Shown here: piece after piece, positions 17,690 through 27,025 of the stretch | Numbering within the stretch: the first letter of the stretch is position 1 | How the letters are laid out: every line of letters starts with the position of its first letter | DNA from: Sutcliffiella sp. FSL R7-0096 | Lineage (GTDB): Bacteria; Bacillota; Bacilli; Bacillales; Bacillaceae_I | Assembly: GCF_038595065.1 (NCBI RefSeq) | Contig: NZ_CP152003.1 | Location: forward strand, 3,762,001 to 3,826,000 | Direction of reading: 5' to 3' | Length of the DNA stretch: 64,000 nucleotides | Translations under genes and position numbers: made by a program | Notes under the pieces: model-generated | What the model saw: only the letters and a program-made list of their open reading frames with translations | Database searches by the model: none | What the model was told of the DNA's origin: nothing

Positions 17690-18223
17690 TTATGAGTTTA
17701 CGTTCTGCTCGTTCTGTTCGTTCTGTTCTTCTTCACTCACAGATAACTTTTTCTCTACGTCTTCTAACGCAGCTTTTGTTTCTTCAAGTCTTTGTTTTAC
17801 TTCGTCAGACATGTCCTCGGTACCATTTTCAATAGCAGTAGCCGCTTCAGAGATGATATCTTGAACCTGCTCTTGCAGTTCCATGGATACATCCCCATTT
17901 TTTTCTCTCAGATGCTTAACTTTATCCATCACTTGCTGGGTTTGATCTGTGATGGCTTTTGTTAATTGGTTTGTTTTATCTTTAGCTGTTTCAGCTAGTT
18001 CAGTCGTATATTCAGTAGCTTGCAGCTTCCAAAAATCTGTTTTTTCTTTCAATTGAGTTGCCTGATCTGTAATATCCCCACGAAGTTCTCTACCGGATTT
18101 AGGAGCTAGGAAAAGCGCAGTAGTAGCACCCACGATTCCACCAATTAATGTACCGATCAATAAGTCCTTTGCATTGATGCTGTCTTTGTTAACTTCTTGA
18201 TTCTTCATCTCTTCATTGCCCAT
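17690..18223 (-). CDS. ytxH: General stress protein YtxH
   Basis: A 177-residue protein with the YtxH domain: a single glycine-rich membrane helix, LLIGTLIGGIVGATTALFLAPKSG (about residues 21-44), followed by a long charged, probably coiled-coil tail (about 50-165) ending in a run of EQNEQN. The start at 18223 is chosen because GAGGAGGAA lies 6-8 bases upstream; the frame's extension to 18289 overlaps ytxG. It belongs to the SigB general stress operon in B. subtilis. The molecular function is unknown. Confidence 0.9.
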   Translation of the reverse strand: MGNEEMKNQEVNKDSINAKDLLIGTLIGGIVGATTALFLAPKSGRELRGDITDQATQLKEKTDFWKLQATEYTTELAETAKDKTNQLTKAITDQTQQVMDKVKHLREKNGDVSMELQEQVQDIISEAATAIENGTEDMSDEVKQRLEETKAALEDVEKKLSVSEEEQNEQNEQNVNS

Positions 18224-18236
18224 TTCCGATTCCTCC

Positions 18237-18671
18237 TCATAAATTGTTGATTTTATTTTTTTGTTTTCTTTCATTCCATTTGTCGACAAGCTCCATTGCT
18301 ACATTGGACCATTGAACGACCTGTGACACCTTATCCTGATTTTGATCTAGCTGCTTGGCAACATTATTAGATAAACGTGAAACGGAATGATTAAATCCCT
18401 GAATGGAAGTACCTACATCCTTTACAGCAGTTACAACCGTATTAAGTTGTTGTGACTTATCTTGAATGTCATCCATTAATACATTGGTCTTATGTAAAAT
18501 CTGCTCTGTCTCGGATGTGATCCCCTTCATCTGGTTTTCAATGCTACCTAAAGTCCCGGCTACTTGATTTAATGTGCCTTGCACTGATAGAAGGGTTTTT
18601 GAAACAAAAATAACCAATATTAAAAAAGCAATAGCTACAATAATTGCGCTAATGTAAAGCAATTCACTCAA
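18237..18671 (-). CDS. ytxG: General stress protein YtxG (DUF948)
   Basis: A 144-residue protein with an N-terminal membrane helix (about 5-27) followed by a coiled coil of DUF948 type (QGTLNQVAGTLGSIENQMKG and onward), which resembles the signalling helices of methyl-accepting proteins. It starts with TTG at 18669-18671, supported by GGAGGTG six bases upstream. First gene of the stress operon. Function unknown; it is probably an inner-membrane stress protein. Confidence 0.9.
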   Translation of the reverse strand: MSELLYISAIIVAIAFLILVIFVSKTLLSVQGTLNQVAGTLGSIENQMKGITSETEQILHKTNVLMDDIQDKSQQLNTVVTAVKDVGTSIQGFNHSVSRLSNNVAKQLDQNQDKVSQVVQWSNVAMELVDKWNERKQKNKINNL

Positions 18672-18709
18672 AGTGACACCTCCTGGCTGCTGACCTACAT
18701 ACTAACTAG

Positions 18710-18734
18710 TTACCCTATCTGTTACAGTTTAAAC
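18710..18734 (-). promoter_or_regulatory. SigB-type promoter of the ytxGHJ operon
   Basis: On the minus strand: GTTTAA (18729-18734), a 13-base spacer, GGGTAA (18710-18715). This fits the SigB consensus GTTTAA-N13-15-GGGWAW, and the predicted start lies about 30-35 bases before the ytxG start. The B. subtilis operon is a known SigB target. Confidence 0.8.
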
Positions 18735-18749
18735 ATCCTATACCCCTTT

Positions 18750-18778
18750 TTATTCTAGGACAATGATAAAATCCCTTC
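18750..18778 (-). promoter_or_regulatory. SigH-like promoter of the ytxGHJ operon
   Basis: On the minus strand: GAAGGGATT (18770-18778), 11 bases, CTAGAATAA (18750-18758). It matches the SigH pattern RnAGGAwWW-N11-12-RnnGAATww at all but two positions. It lies just upstream of the SigB promoter. Dual SigB/SigH control is known for this operon in B. subtilis. Confidence 0.6.
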
Positions 18779-18897
18779 AAAAAATAAAAGATTTTTTTAG
18801 AATATGACATTTTTTTTCAGACAAAAAATTCAACAAACTTCGCGGAATCGGTTACAATATAGGTGTTACATAACCAATTTCACTAGGGGGCCAAACA

Positions 18898-20013
18898 ATG
18901 AAAGATCCTCGGATTCAAACACTTGCAAAAAATTTGATAAACTATTCCGTACGTCTTCAAAAAGGCGAAAAAGTATTAATTGAAAACTTCGGTTTGCAAA
19001 AAGAGCTGGTAATCGCACTTGTAGAGGAAGCTTACAAAGCTGGAGGCTACCCTTTCGTATCCTTGAAGGATGTCCAGGTTGACCGCGCACTGTTAATGGG
19101 GGCACAAGAAGAACAATTTAACATGAAAGCCGATTTCGAAGCAAATGTCATGAAGAATATGGACGCATATATCGGCCTTCGTTCAGGTGACAATATCTCA
19201 GAATTATCAGATGTTCCAGATGACAAGCAAAAAATTCAAGGTAGCACAGTTGGAAAGAAAGTACACCGTGATATCCGTGTGCCTAAAACCAAATGGGTTG
19301 TCCTCCGCTATCCAAATGCAAGTATGGCTCAACTAGCTAAAATGAGCACTGAAGGATTCGAAAACTTCTACTTTGATGTGTGTAATTTAGATTACGGAAA
19401 AATGAGCAATGCCATGGATGCTTTAGTTGAACTGATGAACAAAACGGATAAAGTAAGAATCACTGGTGAAGGGACTGACTTGACTTTCTCTATCAAAGAT
19501 ATCCCTGCAATTAAGTGTGCTGGGGAAATGAACATCCCTGACGGGGAAGTTTACACAGCTCCCGTGAAGGACTCTGTAAATGGAACGATCACGTATAACA
19601 CTCCATCTCCTTATCAAGGGTTCACGTATGAGAACGTAAAATTGACTTTCCGCGATGGAAAGATTGTGGAAGCATCAGCGAATGATTCTGATCGTATAAA
19701 CAAAATTTTCGATACAGATGAAGGAGCACGATTTATCGGAGAATTTGCGATTGGAGTTAACCCGTATATCCAACATCCGATGCAGGATATTTTGTTTGAT
19801 GAGAAAATCGACGGCAGTTTCCACTTCACTCCTGGTCAGGCCTATGAAGATGCTTGGAATGGCAACAATTCCGACATCCATTGGGATATGGTGATGATCC
19901 AGCGTCCTGAATATGGTGGTGGAGAAATCTATTTCGATGATGTATTGATCAGAAAAGATGGAAAGTTCGTCATTTCCGAGCTTGAAGGTTTGAATCCTGA
20001 GAATTTAAAATAA
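18898..20013 (+). CDS. Aminopeptidase of the M29 (AmpS/aminopeptidase T) family
   Basis: A 371-residue cytoplasmic metallo-aminopeptidase that removes N-terminal residues from peptides. The sequence matches the M29 clan throughout: LINYSVRLQKGEKVLIENF at the N-terminus, conserved Glu in CAGEMNIPDGEVYTAP, IGEFAIGVNP and the metal-site region GSFHFTPGQAYED plus HWDMVMI near the C-terminus. AGGGGGCC precedes the ATG. It is shorter than the 410-residue AmpS of B. subtilis, so no symbol is given. It is monocistronic, divergent from ytxG, with a terminator 15 bases after the stop. Confidence 0.9.
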   Translation: MKDPRIQTLAKNLINYSVRLQKGEKVLIENFGLQKELVIALVEEAYKAGGYPFVSLKDVQVDRALLMGAQEEQFNMKADFEANVMKNMDAYIGLRSGDNISELSDVPDDKQKIQGSTVGKKVHRDIRVPKTKWVVLRYPNASMAQLAKMSTEGFENFYFDVCNLDYGKMSNAMDALVELMNKTDKVRITGEGTDLTFSIKDIPAIKCAGEMNIPDGEVYTAPVKDSVNGTITYNTPSPYQGFTYENVKLTFRDGKIVEASANDSDRINKIFDTDEGARFIGEFAIGVNPYIQHPMQDILFDEKIDGSFHFTPGQAYEDAWNGNNSDIHWDMVMIQRPEYGGGEIYFDDVLIRKDGKFVISELEGLNPENLK

Positions 20014-20028
20014 GTTTTTGATATGGTG

Positions 20029-20060
20029 CCATCCACAGGTTGAATATGTGGATGGTTTTT
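20029..20060 (+). terminator. Terminator of the M29 aminopeptidase gene
   Basis: CCATCCACA and TGTGGATGG pair perfectly around GGTTGAATA and are followed by TTTTTTG. Confidence 0.88.
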
Positions 20061-20147
20061 TGTTTCTTTGGGGAGCGGCTAGTAAGATACATAGACGCAC
20101 CAGCTCTGTTTCCTCCTATACAGGAATTCCTTATCCTTCGCCTAAAT

Positions 20148-20190
20148 GACAAAAAACCGGTCTCCCTTCTCACAAAGGAAAACCGGTTCT
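20148..20190 (-). terminator. Terminator of murC
   Basis: On the minus strand, AACCGGT and ACCGGTT pair with an inner partial stem (TTTCC...GGGAG), followed by TTTTTTGT. It sits just past the murC stop. Confidence 0.75.
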
Positions 20191-20197
20191 AATATAA

Positions 20198-21499
20198 TTA
20201 TACTTGTAACGACTTTTCATATGCTTCCTGGAATTTTGTTACATCACCAGCACCCATAAAAATGATTACTGCATTTTCATGTTTAGCCAATAATTCCGTT
20301 CCTTCTTCCGTCAAGATCGCTGCCTGATCTATTTTTTCCAGAAGATCATTAATGGTCAGCTTCCCCTGGTTCTCACGCGCGGAACCGAAGATATCACATA
20401 GATACACATGGTCTGCACCACCCAGGCTTTCAGCAAACTCGTTCAAGAAGGTTTGCGTTCTTGTAAAGGTATGCGGCTGGAATACCGCAATGACATCGCG
20501 GTCCGGGTACTTTTGATTCGCAGCATCGATTGTCGCGCGAATCTCGGTCGGATGATGCGCATAATCATCAATCAATACTTGTGAACCGACCACTTTTTCA
20601 GAAAATCTTCGTTTTACTCCTTCAAAAGTTAGCAATTGGCTCTGGATTACATCCGCAGGGATCTCTTCATAATGGCATAGAGCAATCACCGCTAATGCAT
20701 TCATGATATTGTGATCGCCATAGCCTTTTATTTTGAAGGTGGCATAGTGGTTGTTACGGACAAACACATCGAAGGTCGTACCTTCTGTGGACTTTTCCAC
20801 ATGACGGGCCTGGAAATCATTTTCTTCCCCAAAGCCGTAATAGATCACAGGGACCTTCGCTTGGATTTTTTGCAGATACTCGTCGTCTCCGCAGGCAATG
20901 ATTCCTTTCTTCACTTGCAAGGCCATCTCTTGGAAGGCATTGAACACATCATCGATACTGCCAAAATAATCTGGATGATCGAAGTCAATGTTAGTCATGA
21001 TTGTGTAGTCAGGGTAATAGGACAGAAAGTGTCTCTTGTATTCACATGCTTCAAATACGAAATATTCGCTTTCTTCGGCTCCCCGACCAGTACCGTCCCC
21101 TATCAGATAGGATGTCGGCTTTGCCCCTTGGATGACATGAGAAAGCAATCCCGTGGTAGATGTTTTTCCATGTGCGCCAGTTACAGCAATACTTGTAAAC
21201 TTCTCCATAAACTGACCTAGAAATTGCGGATAACGAATAACAGGTACATTCAGTTGCTTCGCCGCCTCAATCTCCTCGTGTGTATCAGGAAATGCATTAC
21301 CAGCTATCACCGTCATGTCTTCCTTTATATTTTCTTTATCGAAAGGAAGGATCGTGATGCCCTTTTCTTCTAGCCCTTTCTGAGTAAAGAACCTTTTCTC
21401 GATATCCGAGCCTTGAACCTGATAGTGCATATCGTCGAGAATTCCCGCAAGTGCACTCATTCCTGAACCTTTTATACCAACAAAATGATAAATGGTCAT
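20198..21499 (-). CDS. murC: UDP-N-acetylmuramate--L-alanine ligase
   Basis: Adds L-alanine to UDP-MurNAc with ATP hydrolysis, the first amino acid step of peptidoglycan precursor synthesis. The 433-residue enzyme has the N-terminal UDP-binding loop [12 protein letters not shown] (8-19), the ATP P-loop GAHGKTSTT (108-116), the central motif [26 protein letters not shown] and the C-terminal [10 protein letters not shown]. Length and gene position (next to ytxGHJ and sftA) match B. subtilis. GGAGGTTT precedes the ATG. A TATAAT at 21700-21705 on the minus strand may be its -10, but no good -35 is visible. Confidence 0.96.
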   Translation of the reverse strand: MTIYHFVGIKGSGMSALAGILDDMHYQVQGSDIEKRFFTQKGLEEKGITILPFDKENIKEDMTVIAGNAFPDTHEEIEAAKQLNVPVIRYPQFLGQFMEKFTSIAVTGAHGKTSTTGLLSHVIQGAKPTSYLIGDGTGRGAEESEYFVFEACEYKRHFLSYYPDYTIMTNIDFDHPDYFGSIDDVFNAFQEMALQVKKGIIACGDDEYLQKIQAKVPVIYYGFGEENDFQARHVEKSTEGTTFDVFVRNNHYATFKIKGYGDHNIMNALAVIALCHYEEIPADVIQSQLLTFEGVKRRFSEKVVGSQVLIDDYAHHPTEIRATIDAANQKYPDRDVIAVFQPHTFTRTQTFLNEFAESLGGADHVYLCDIFGSARENQGKLTINDLLEKIDQAAILTEEGTELLAKHENAVIIFMGAGDVTKFQEAYEKSLQV

Positions 21500-21756
21500 G
21501 AAAAAACCTCCAACATTTATCTATATATAATTCGATTACTTACTCTGCAAACGAACTGATCAATAGTTTATTTTTGTGCAAGACATCGCTTTCCGTGTAT
21601 GGATATACCATTATATGATAAGCGTCTAAATTTGCTAATTCCCCTAATGACAAGGGTTCAAACCATATGTAGAAAAGGCTTTTTGTCTAACAACGACCTA
21701 TTATAGCACTAATTAAAGAATTACTCTAGTTCAGTCCAGCTAACGGTAACGGCAGA
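21500..21756. other. AT-rich intergenic region upstream of murC
   Basis: About 260 bases between the murC start and the next terminator. It holds a TATAAT on the minus strand at 21700-21705 without a matching -35. I see no ORF with a ribosome binding site, repeat or clear hairpin here. Confidence 0.5.
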
Positions 21757-21794
21757 AAGAAAAACTGATAGAGATATCTTTCTACCAGTTTCCC
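21757..21794 (-). terminator. Terminator of the nicotinate phosphoribosyltransferase gene
   Basis: On the minus strand, AACTGGTAGA and TCTATCAGTT pair (one G-T pair) around AAGATATC and are followed by TTTCTTTC. Confidence 0.8.
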
Positions 21795-21816
21795 AAGAAA
21801 TGTGGACCGATATACG

Positions 21817-22902
21817 TTAGTCCACTTTTTCGAGGCGCTCGTTAAACCGGTACTTCCTACCGGCTTTTGCTTGCGGCTCCCCGTTTAATACAACATTGTC
21901 GCCAGTAAAACCGATATGAATTTTCAATAGGCTTCCCCCGACACCATATATGTCCACTGGTACGTCCTGTTCTTCAAATTCTTTGATGCGCTGCTCACTG
22001 AAACCGCCACTTACCACGATCTTCACATGTTGGTAACCTTCTTTATCCAGTGCTTCCCTTAAAGCAAATACTAACGGTGCATTTACACCGCGCGGATCAA
22101 AGGTTCCCAATACATCCTGATGGCGGATGAAATGTTGGTCAATCATGGTTCTTGAAGTATCCACCCGGACTCCTTTGAGTTTGTCTCCAAACTCCCTTGC
22201 AACACGCAGGGCATCGGTAATCACATCATTGTTGTAATCCACCAGCACAAGCAGTTCATCCTCCGGAAACTTGGCGTGGTATGCTTTGGAAGCTTCCACA
22301 ACGTCACCGTTGAAAAGTTGGATAAGGGCATGTGGCATGGTCCCCATCCCTTTTTTTCCCCACCATTCATTCATGGCGTGCGTTGCTTGTGCAGTAGATC
22401 CTCCGATATGTGCGGCATAACCGTCTCCTGCCTGTTGAGTATAATGGTCATCACGGTCTCCCATAAAGATGACAGGCTTTTGCCCAGCAGCTTTGACCAC
22501 ATTATAAACATTCGTGGATACAGAAGTTCTTCTGGCCAGGATCCCGTCAATCACACCTTCTAAGAAGCCGAAATTTTGATATGGACCGGTTATGGTCAGT
22601 ACAGTTTCGAACGGGGAGATTTTGTCCCCATCCTTTAAAGAGTAAATCTCCAGTGATTCTGGATCATCCGCGAATGTTTTGATTAAAGCAATCACTTCGT
22701 CTGTGCCGCATAAAACAGCATGATCTTTTTGAAAAAACTGCATGGTGACAATATTATCCGGTTTGAATTCCTTCACGATCTCTCTTGTTTTCAAAAAGTA
22801 TACCGCTGAGAACCAACCTTCCTTCACACGTTCATCAAACTTAAAGGTGCGATTTGTCAGCCTTTTTATTTTACCCTGTAGCTTCAACTCAATTTCTTTC
22901 AT
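21817..22902 (-). CDS. Nicotinate phosphoribosyltransferase (short type)
   Basis: Salvages nicotinate to nicotinate mononucleotide for NAD synthesis with PRPP. The 361-residue protein belongs to the compact NAPRTase group. Visible are the N-terminal domain with VTMQFFQ and TITGPYQNFGFLEG, the catalytic region GDGYAAHIGGSTAQATHAMNEWW, the barrel strands VRVDTSRTMIDQH and VSGGFSEQRIKEF, and DIYGVGGSL near the end. The conserved His of the phosphoacceptor region is probably in AAHIGGS. B. subtilis pncB (yueK) is longer and lies elsewhere, so this is a second or alternative form and I leave the symbol blank. A weak inverted repeat follows sftA upstream. Confidence 0.88.
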   Translation of the reverse strand: MKEIELKLQGKIKRLTNRTFKFDERVKEGWFSAVYFLKTREIVKEFKPDNIVTMQFFQKDHAVLCGTDEVIALIKTFADDPESLEIYSLKDGDKISPFETVLTITGPYQNFGFLEGVIDGILARRTSVSTNVYNVVKAAGQKPVIFMGDRDDHYTQQAGDGYAAHIGGSTAQATHAMNEWWGKKGMGTMPHALIQLFNGDVVEASKAYHAKFPEDELLVLVDYNNDVITDALRVAREFGDKLKGVRVDTSRTMIDQHFIRHQDVLGTFDPRGVNAPLVFALREALDKEGYQHVKIVVSGGFSEQRIKEFEEQDVPVDIYGVGGSLLKIHIGFTGDNVVLNGEPQAKAGRKYRFNERLEKVD

Positions 22903-23033
22903 TTTATTAAAAGCTCCTTACGACCCTGTATTTTGGGTTACTGTCTTGCCGGAAATGCCGACTCCTATAGTTTTACTATTATTTATAATAATAGATGTTT
23001 GTATCCATTTACAACATTTCCTGTAACAGAGCT

Positions 23034-25457
23034 TTAATAGTCAGAATCTTGCATATTGATCAGTTCTTCTGCTGATACAAGTACGTCCCTCGGTTTACTG
23101 CCTTTTGGTCCTGAAATGACGCCCTGATCCTCCATCAACTCCATCAAGCGCGCTGCACGATTATAGCCGATGCGGAACCTTCTCTGGAGGCTGGAGGTGG
23201 ATGCGCCGTTCTGATCTACTACATACTGGCATGCCTCGAAAAATAGCTCGTCCTCATCCTGAATTGTAGCTTCTTTCAACAGCTCGCTTTGTTCAAAAAG
23301 ATATGTTGGCTTTTGCTCCTTACGGACGTGATCTACCGCTCTCTCAATCTCTTCATCTGACACGAAGTTACCTTGGACCCTGATTGGTTTTGGTGCACCG
23401 TTTTCCAATAACAACATATCCCCTCTGCCTAGCAGGCGTTCTGCTCCACCAATATCAATGATGGTTCTGGAATCGACCTGAGAGGAAACGGAAAAGGCGA
23501 TTCTTGTCGGGATGTTTGCTTTTATCAATCCCGTGATGACATCTACGGAAGGGCGCTGGGTGGCTATTAATAAGTGCATGCCGCAAGCGCGCGCTTTCTG
23601 AGCGATTCTGCAAATGGCTTCCTCCACATCACTCGGCGCCACCATCATCAAATCTGCCAGCTCATCAATGATGATTACCATATAAGGCAATGTTTCCTGG
23701 TTATGCTTCTTGGCTACCTCATTGTACTTTCCAATGTCCCGGACTCCTGCGTGAACAAATAACTCATATCGACGTTCCATCTCTTCCACTGCCCATTTCA
23801 AAGCAGCTGTCGCGGCTTTAACATCAGTGATGACTGGGCTTACTAGATGTGGAATATGATTGTATGGCGTAAGTTCGACCATCTTTGGGTCTATCAATAA
23901 CAGTTTTACCTCATCAGGTGTACTTTTAAATAACAGACTCATAATGATAGAGTTTACGCACACGCTTTTACCTGATCCAGTGGCACCGGCGATCAAACCA
24001 TGGGGCATCTTTTGCAAATCCAAAACGACCGGTTGACCAGATATGTCAAGCCCCAACGCCACCGTCAATGGGGAAGTATGCTGGATAAAAGAAGGATGAC
24101 GAATGATTTCCCGAATAAAAACAGGCTTACTCACCCGGTTGGGCACTTCAATTCCAATCGTGTTTTTCCCAGGTATCGGTGCCTCCATCCGAATGTCACG
24201 TGCAGAAAGGCTTAACTTGATATCATCACTCAAATTAGTTATCTTGTTCACCTTTACACCAGGCTCTGGCTGCACTTCAAATTGGGTAACAGACGGTCCT
24301 TGTGTGGCCTTTACCACTTTGGCCCCAACTCTAAAGTGGTGGAGGGTTTCATTGAGAAGCTCCCTTTGGGCCTCCACCCATTCCCTATCATCCTCGGAAT
24401 GCTGGGGCGGAATGGAGAGCATCGTGATAGAAGGCTTACTAAAGTAAGGCTGCGCTTCTTCTTGTTTTCCAACTACCTGTTGTTTTCTTTCCAAGGACCG
24501 TTTATCCTGTTTGAGCATGATTACATTAAAAGGAATATGCTGCTGTTTGCTGGAATCTTGTCGCACTTGAGTTTCTCGTTTCTGTCTTTCCTCTATTCTT
24601 TCTGGCTGGACATCCTCTATAGTGACTGCAGATTCCGCATAGGAGGGAGCTTCTGGTATATTTTCCTCAATAGCAGGTTCATGTTCCGCTCTAAGCAAAG
24701 CCTCATATGAGTCATCTTTTGCAATTGTCACTTCTTCTTTATGAGATTCGGAAATTGACTCTTCGCTTGGTTCCACAGCCGTTTCATAAGAAGATTCTTT
24801 CTCTTCCAATCCTGCTTCCACTATATGTGGAGTTGAATTTTCTTCTAACAGAACGTCATTGAATTCTTGGACCTTTTCCTTTTCTCTTCCCAACTCCGCA
24901 AATCCTTGATAGCTTCCATAGGAAGTTTCCATTGCTGTGACCTCAGTTACTTCTAATTCCCCAGCAGGTAATTCCTTGCTTGTTAATTCTATCTCCGGTA
25001 GATAGGTATGTCTTTTTTCAATCGCAGGACGAGGTTTGTATCCAAAAATGGGCGAAACGAATTCTGTAGGATGAAACGGCTGTTTGTTTTCGTTCACCAC
25101 TTTTTCAAATTTCTTTTGAGGCTGAGCAGTTTTTTTCATTTCTGCATCCTTCTTCATAGGTGGCTGTTCCACTTCACTCTTCTGATTTTCCTTTTTTTGC
25201 TCGAATCTTACTTGTTCAAGCTGCGGTTTGCTAGGCTGCTTCGCCTTACCACTCTCTCTTTTTCCCCTCTTGCTTGGCTGTTCTGCATTTCCTTCATCGG
25301 GAATCAGGGGGAATCGGAATTTTCCTGTCGGGTATTGATACGCCACCTTTGCATTCGCTTGTTTTTGTTTATTTCCCGGTTTCTCAGCGTAATCTTGCTC
25401 AATGGTACGTTCTTCATCCTCACTTAGCTGAGCAAACAGCTTTTTAAACCAGTTCAC
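23034..25457 (-). CDS. sftA: DNA translocase SftA (FtsK/SpoIIIE family, soluble)
   Basis: Septum-associated DNA translocase that clears chromosomes from the closing division site. Residues 1-330 are charged, low-complexity and lack membrane helices, as in SftA. The motor follows: Walker A GATGSGKSV near residue 490, Walker B LLIDPKMVEL and ELADLMMVAP, arginine-finger region ATQRPSVDVITGLIKANIP. The γ winged-helix DNA reader is RRFRIGYNRAARLMELMEDQ. At 807 residues it is shorter than the 952-residue B. subtilis protein, mainly in the linker. GTG at 25457 aligns with known N-termini (MNWFKKLF); an in-frame GTG nine bases upstream is also possible, and neither has a strong ribosome binding site. 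Confidence 0.93.
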   Translation of the reverse strand: MNWFKKLFAQLSEDEERTIEQDYAEKPGNKQKQANAKVAYQYPTGKFRFPLIPDEGNAEQPSKRGKRESGKAKQPSKPQLEQVRFEQKKENQKSEVEQPPMKKDAEMKKTAQPQKKFEKVVNENKQPFHPTEFVSPIFGYKPRPAIEKRHTYLPEIELTSKELPAGELEVTEVTAMETSYGSYQGFAELGREKEKVQEFNDVLLEENSTPHIVEAGLEEKESSYETAVEPSEESISESHKEEVTIAKDDSYEALLRAEHEPAIEENIPEAPSYAESAVTIEDVQPERIEERQKRETQVRQDSSKQQHIPFNVIMLKQDKRSLERKQQVVGKQEEAQPYFSKPSITMLSIPPQHSEDDREWVEAQRELLNETLHHFRVGAKVVKATQGPSVTQFEVQPEPGVKVNKITNLSDDIKLSLSARDIRMEAPIPGKNTIGIEVPNRVSKPVFIREIIRHPSFIQHTSPLTVALGLDISGQPVVLDLQKMPHGLIAGATGSGKSVCVNSIIMSLLFKSTPDEVKLLLIDPKMVELTPYNHIPHLVSPVITDVKAATAALKWAVEEMERRYELFVHAGVRDIGKYNEVAKKHNQETLPYMVIIIDELADLMMVAPSDVEEAICRIAQKARACGMHLLIATQRPSVDVITGLIKANIPTRIAFSVSSQVDSRTIIDIGGAERLLGRGDMLLLENGAPKPIRVQGNFVSDEEIERAVDHVRKEQKPTYLFEQSELLKEATIQDEDELFFEACQYVVDQNGASTSSLQRRFRIGYNRAARLMELMEDQGVISGPKGSKPRDVLVSAEELINMQDSDY

Positions 25458-25556
25458 ATCTATCACACTCTTTCTTACTTTTTGTGGTACCGCACACTTA
25501 TAAAAGGCGATGGTTGCTATCTATATTTTTCGAAACCAATTCGAATTTTTCTACTG

Positions 25557-26369
25557 TTATTTCTTATGTTTCTTATTATCTTTTCCTAAAATGAAGATCG
25601 GTTCCAACTGCCCTTCTTCATATAAGAAGGATAAGGCAGTGATAGGAATTTTACCATTTACGAAGAAGCTCATCGTCAACTCGGCAAGGATGTCGTATCC
25701 CACCTCATTCTGTATATCCGCCAAAATCAATACATCCTGATGGGGAACCGCCACTGTCATCGTACCTATCACTTTCTTTTTGAAAGAATCTAAAAAGGAT
25801 TCATTAAGGATCCTGCTAGCATCGTATCCGTCATTAGAACGCACAAAATAAAAGGTGTTACCGGCCACTACATCTTCTTTCATACTTGTAGGTAATGATC
25901 TGACATTGAACATGGCCATTTCTTTTATCGTGTTTTTAGATAGATTCTCTCTTTGTAATAGATTTTCATCAATCAGTTTATATGACTTCCCTAAATCAAT
26001 AGCATAGTAAATCCTTGTTTCTGCAGTATGCTCATCATACACCAAAGACACATCATTGCTTGTTTTCGGGAACGAAGTGGAACGGATGACAGGATAAATA
26101 TGGCGCTCTGCCCCATTCAATTGAACCGGTATCTTCATACTTGTGAGGGCCTCTCTCACATAGTACACGTATTCCTCCAACGCTTGAACATCATTTGCTT
26201 GTTCGTATTTTGACATCACCCCTTGCAGGGCGATGGTAATTCCCTTTTGAGTTTCCTTATCCTCCACACGCAAGGCTTCATTTTCTCTATCGTATGTAAA
26301 TACCCAGCTTGGATGGGCCAACTTCTCTTCTAGAATTCGTCTGATTTTCTGTATCGTCATTTTTTCCAC
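25557..26369 (-). CDS. ytpQ: Conserved protein YtpQ (DUF1444)
   Basis: A 270-residue cytoplasmic protein of the DUF1444 family. Conserved stretches include [51 protein letters not shown] and [22 protein letters not shown] at 26369 is chosen because AAAGGA is 9 bases upstream; the TTG at 26378 would sit directly on that site. It lies upstream of sftA with an 99-base gap. The biochemical role of the family is not known. Confidence 0.9.
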   Translation of the reverse strand: MEKMTIQKIRRILEEKLAHPSWVFTYDRENEALRVEDKETQKGITIALQGVMSKYEQANDVQALEEYVYYVREALTSMKIPVQLNGAERHIYPVIRSTSFPKTSNDVSLVYDEHTAETRIYYAIDLGKSYKLIDENLLQRENLSKNTIKEMAMFNVRSLPTSMKEDVVAGNTFYFVRSNDGYDASRILNESFLDSFKKKVIGTMTVAVPHQDVLILADIQNEVGYDILAELTMSFFVNGKIPITALSFLYEEGQLEPIFILGKDNKKHKK

Positions 26370-26406
26370 AAGGAACAATCCTTTCTCTCTTTTGAGGTCA
26401 CCCTTT

Positions 26407-26436
26407 ATTGTACAACAAATCAGAAAGATATTGTAA
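26407..26436 (-). promoter_or_regulatory. Putative SigA promoter of ytpQ
   Basis: On the minus strand: TTACAA (26431-26436), an 18-base spacer, TACAAT (26407-26412), about 40 bases upstream of the start. Both hexamers are reasonable but not perfect. Confidence 0.5.
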
Positions 26437-26439
26437 TTT

Positions 26440-27025
26440 GTCGAACAACGTTTTAGGTGAATGCGGTATCATTACTATCAACTATTTGAAAGTTGTGCCA
26501 TTTAAGTCGTTCTCCCCTTCTTCCGACCTATCTCCCCTACCAAATACCCTTTTTCACTTGTAAATCTCTGAATCTAAGTGCTTATTTGGGCTTCCTTTAT
26601 TCTTTTAGGAATACGAGCACTAGTACGTTTTTATTGTTTTTTAGAAAATCTAAACGCAATGAATCAACTTAGGCTATTCCTACTACATATTTTTTTCAGA
26701 TGGAAATACTGTAAAGATTAGGAAAAACCTTTGTTTATAGAATTATTTTACAAATATTCTTCCTATTGCCACTTTTTATCCAACCTCTACCAATTCCCCA
26801 ACTTGAAAAAGCTGTCTGAAACTTACGTACTATTTTTAGAATATTCTGATATTGTTCCCTCTTTTTCGACACTATTCTTCTACACACTTTATTAATCTTT
26901 AATTGTCACCGAGATACTCCTACATAAGCAAGATTCTACCGAACAGCGATGGTTGGTGGATATTTCTTTGAAAAGGGGGGAAGATTCATCGGTTTTTTGT
27001 ATTTAATTTCAAAGGGGGATGTTGA
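26440..27025. other. Long AT-rich upstream region of the bacillopeptidase F-like gene
   Basis: About 590 bases without a credible gene. It is AT-rich with many T-tracts, contains the palindrome AGAATATTCT near 26838, and ends in the strong ribosome binding site AAAGGGGGA seven bases before the protease ATG. No confident -35/-10 pair is visible. A long regulatory region would fit an exoprotease under complex post-exponential control, but no specific binding site can be named. Confidence 0.45.

Noticed and set aside
20711-21220. 169-codon plus-strand frame inside murC
   Set aside because: Antisense shadow of a conserved gene with no family match and no initiation signals.
26836-26850. Palindrome AGAATATTCT as an operator of the protease gene
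   Set aside because: A 10-bp palindrome in AT-rich DNA is expected by chance, and it matches no regulator consensus I can name.
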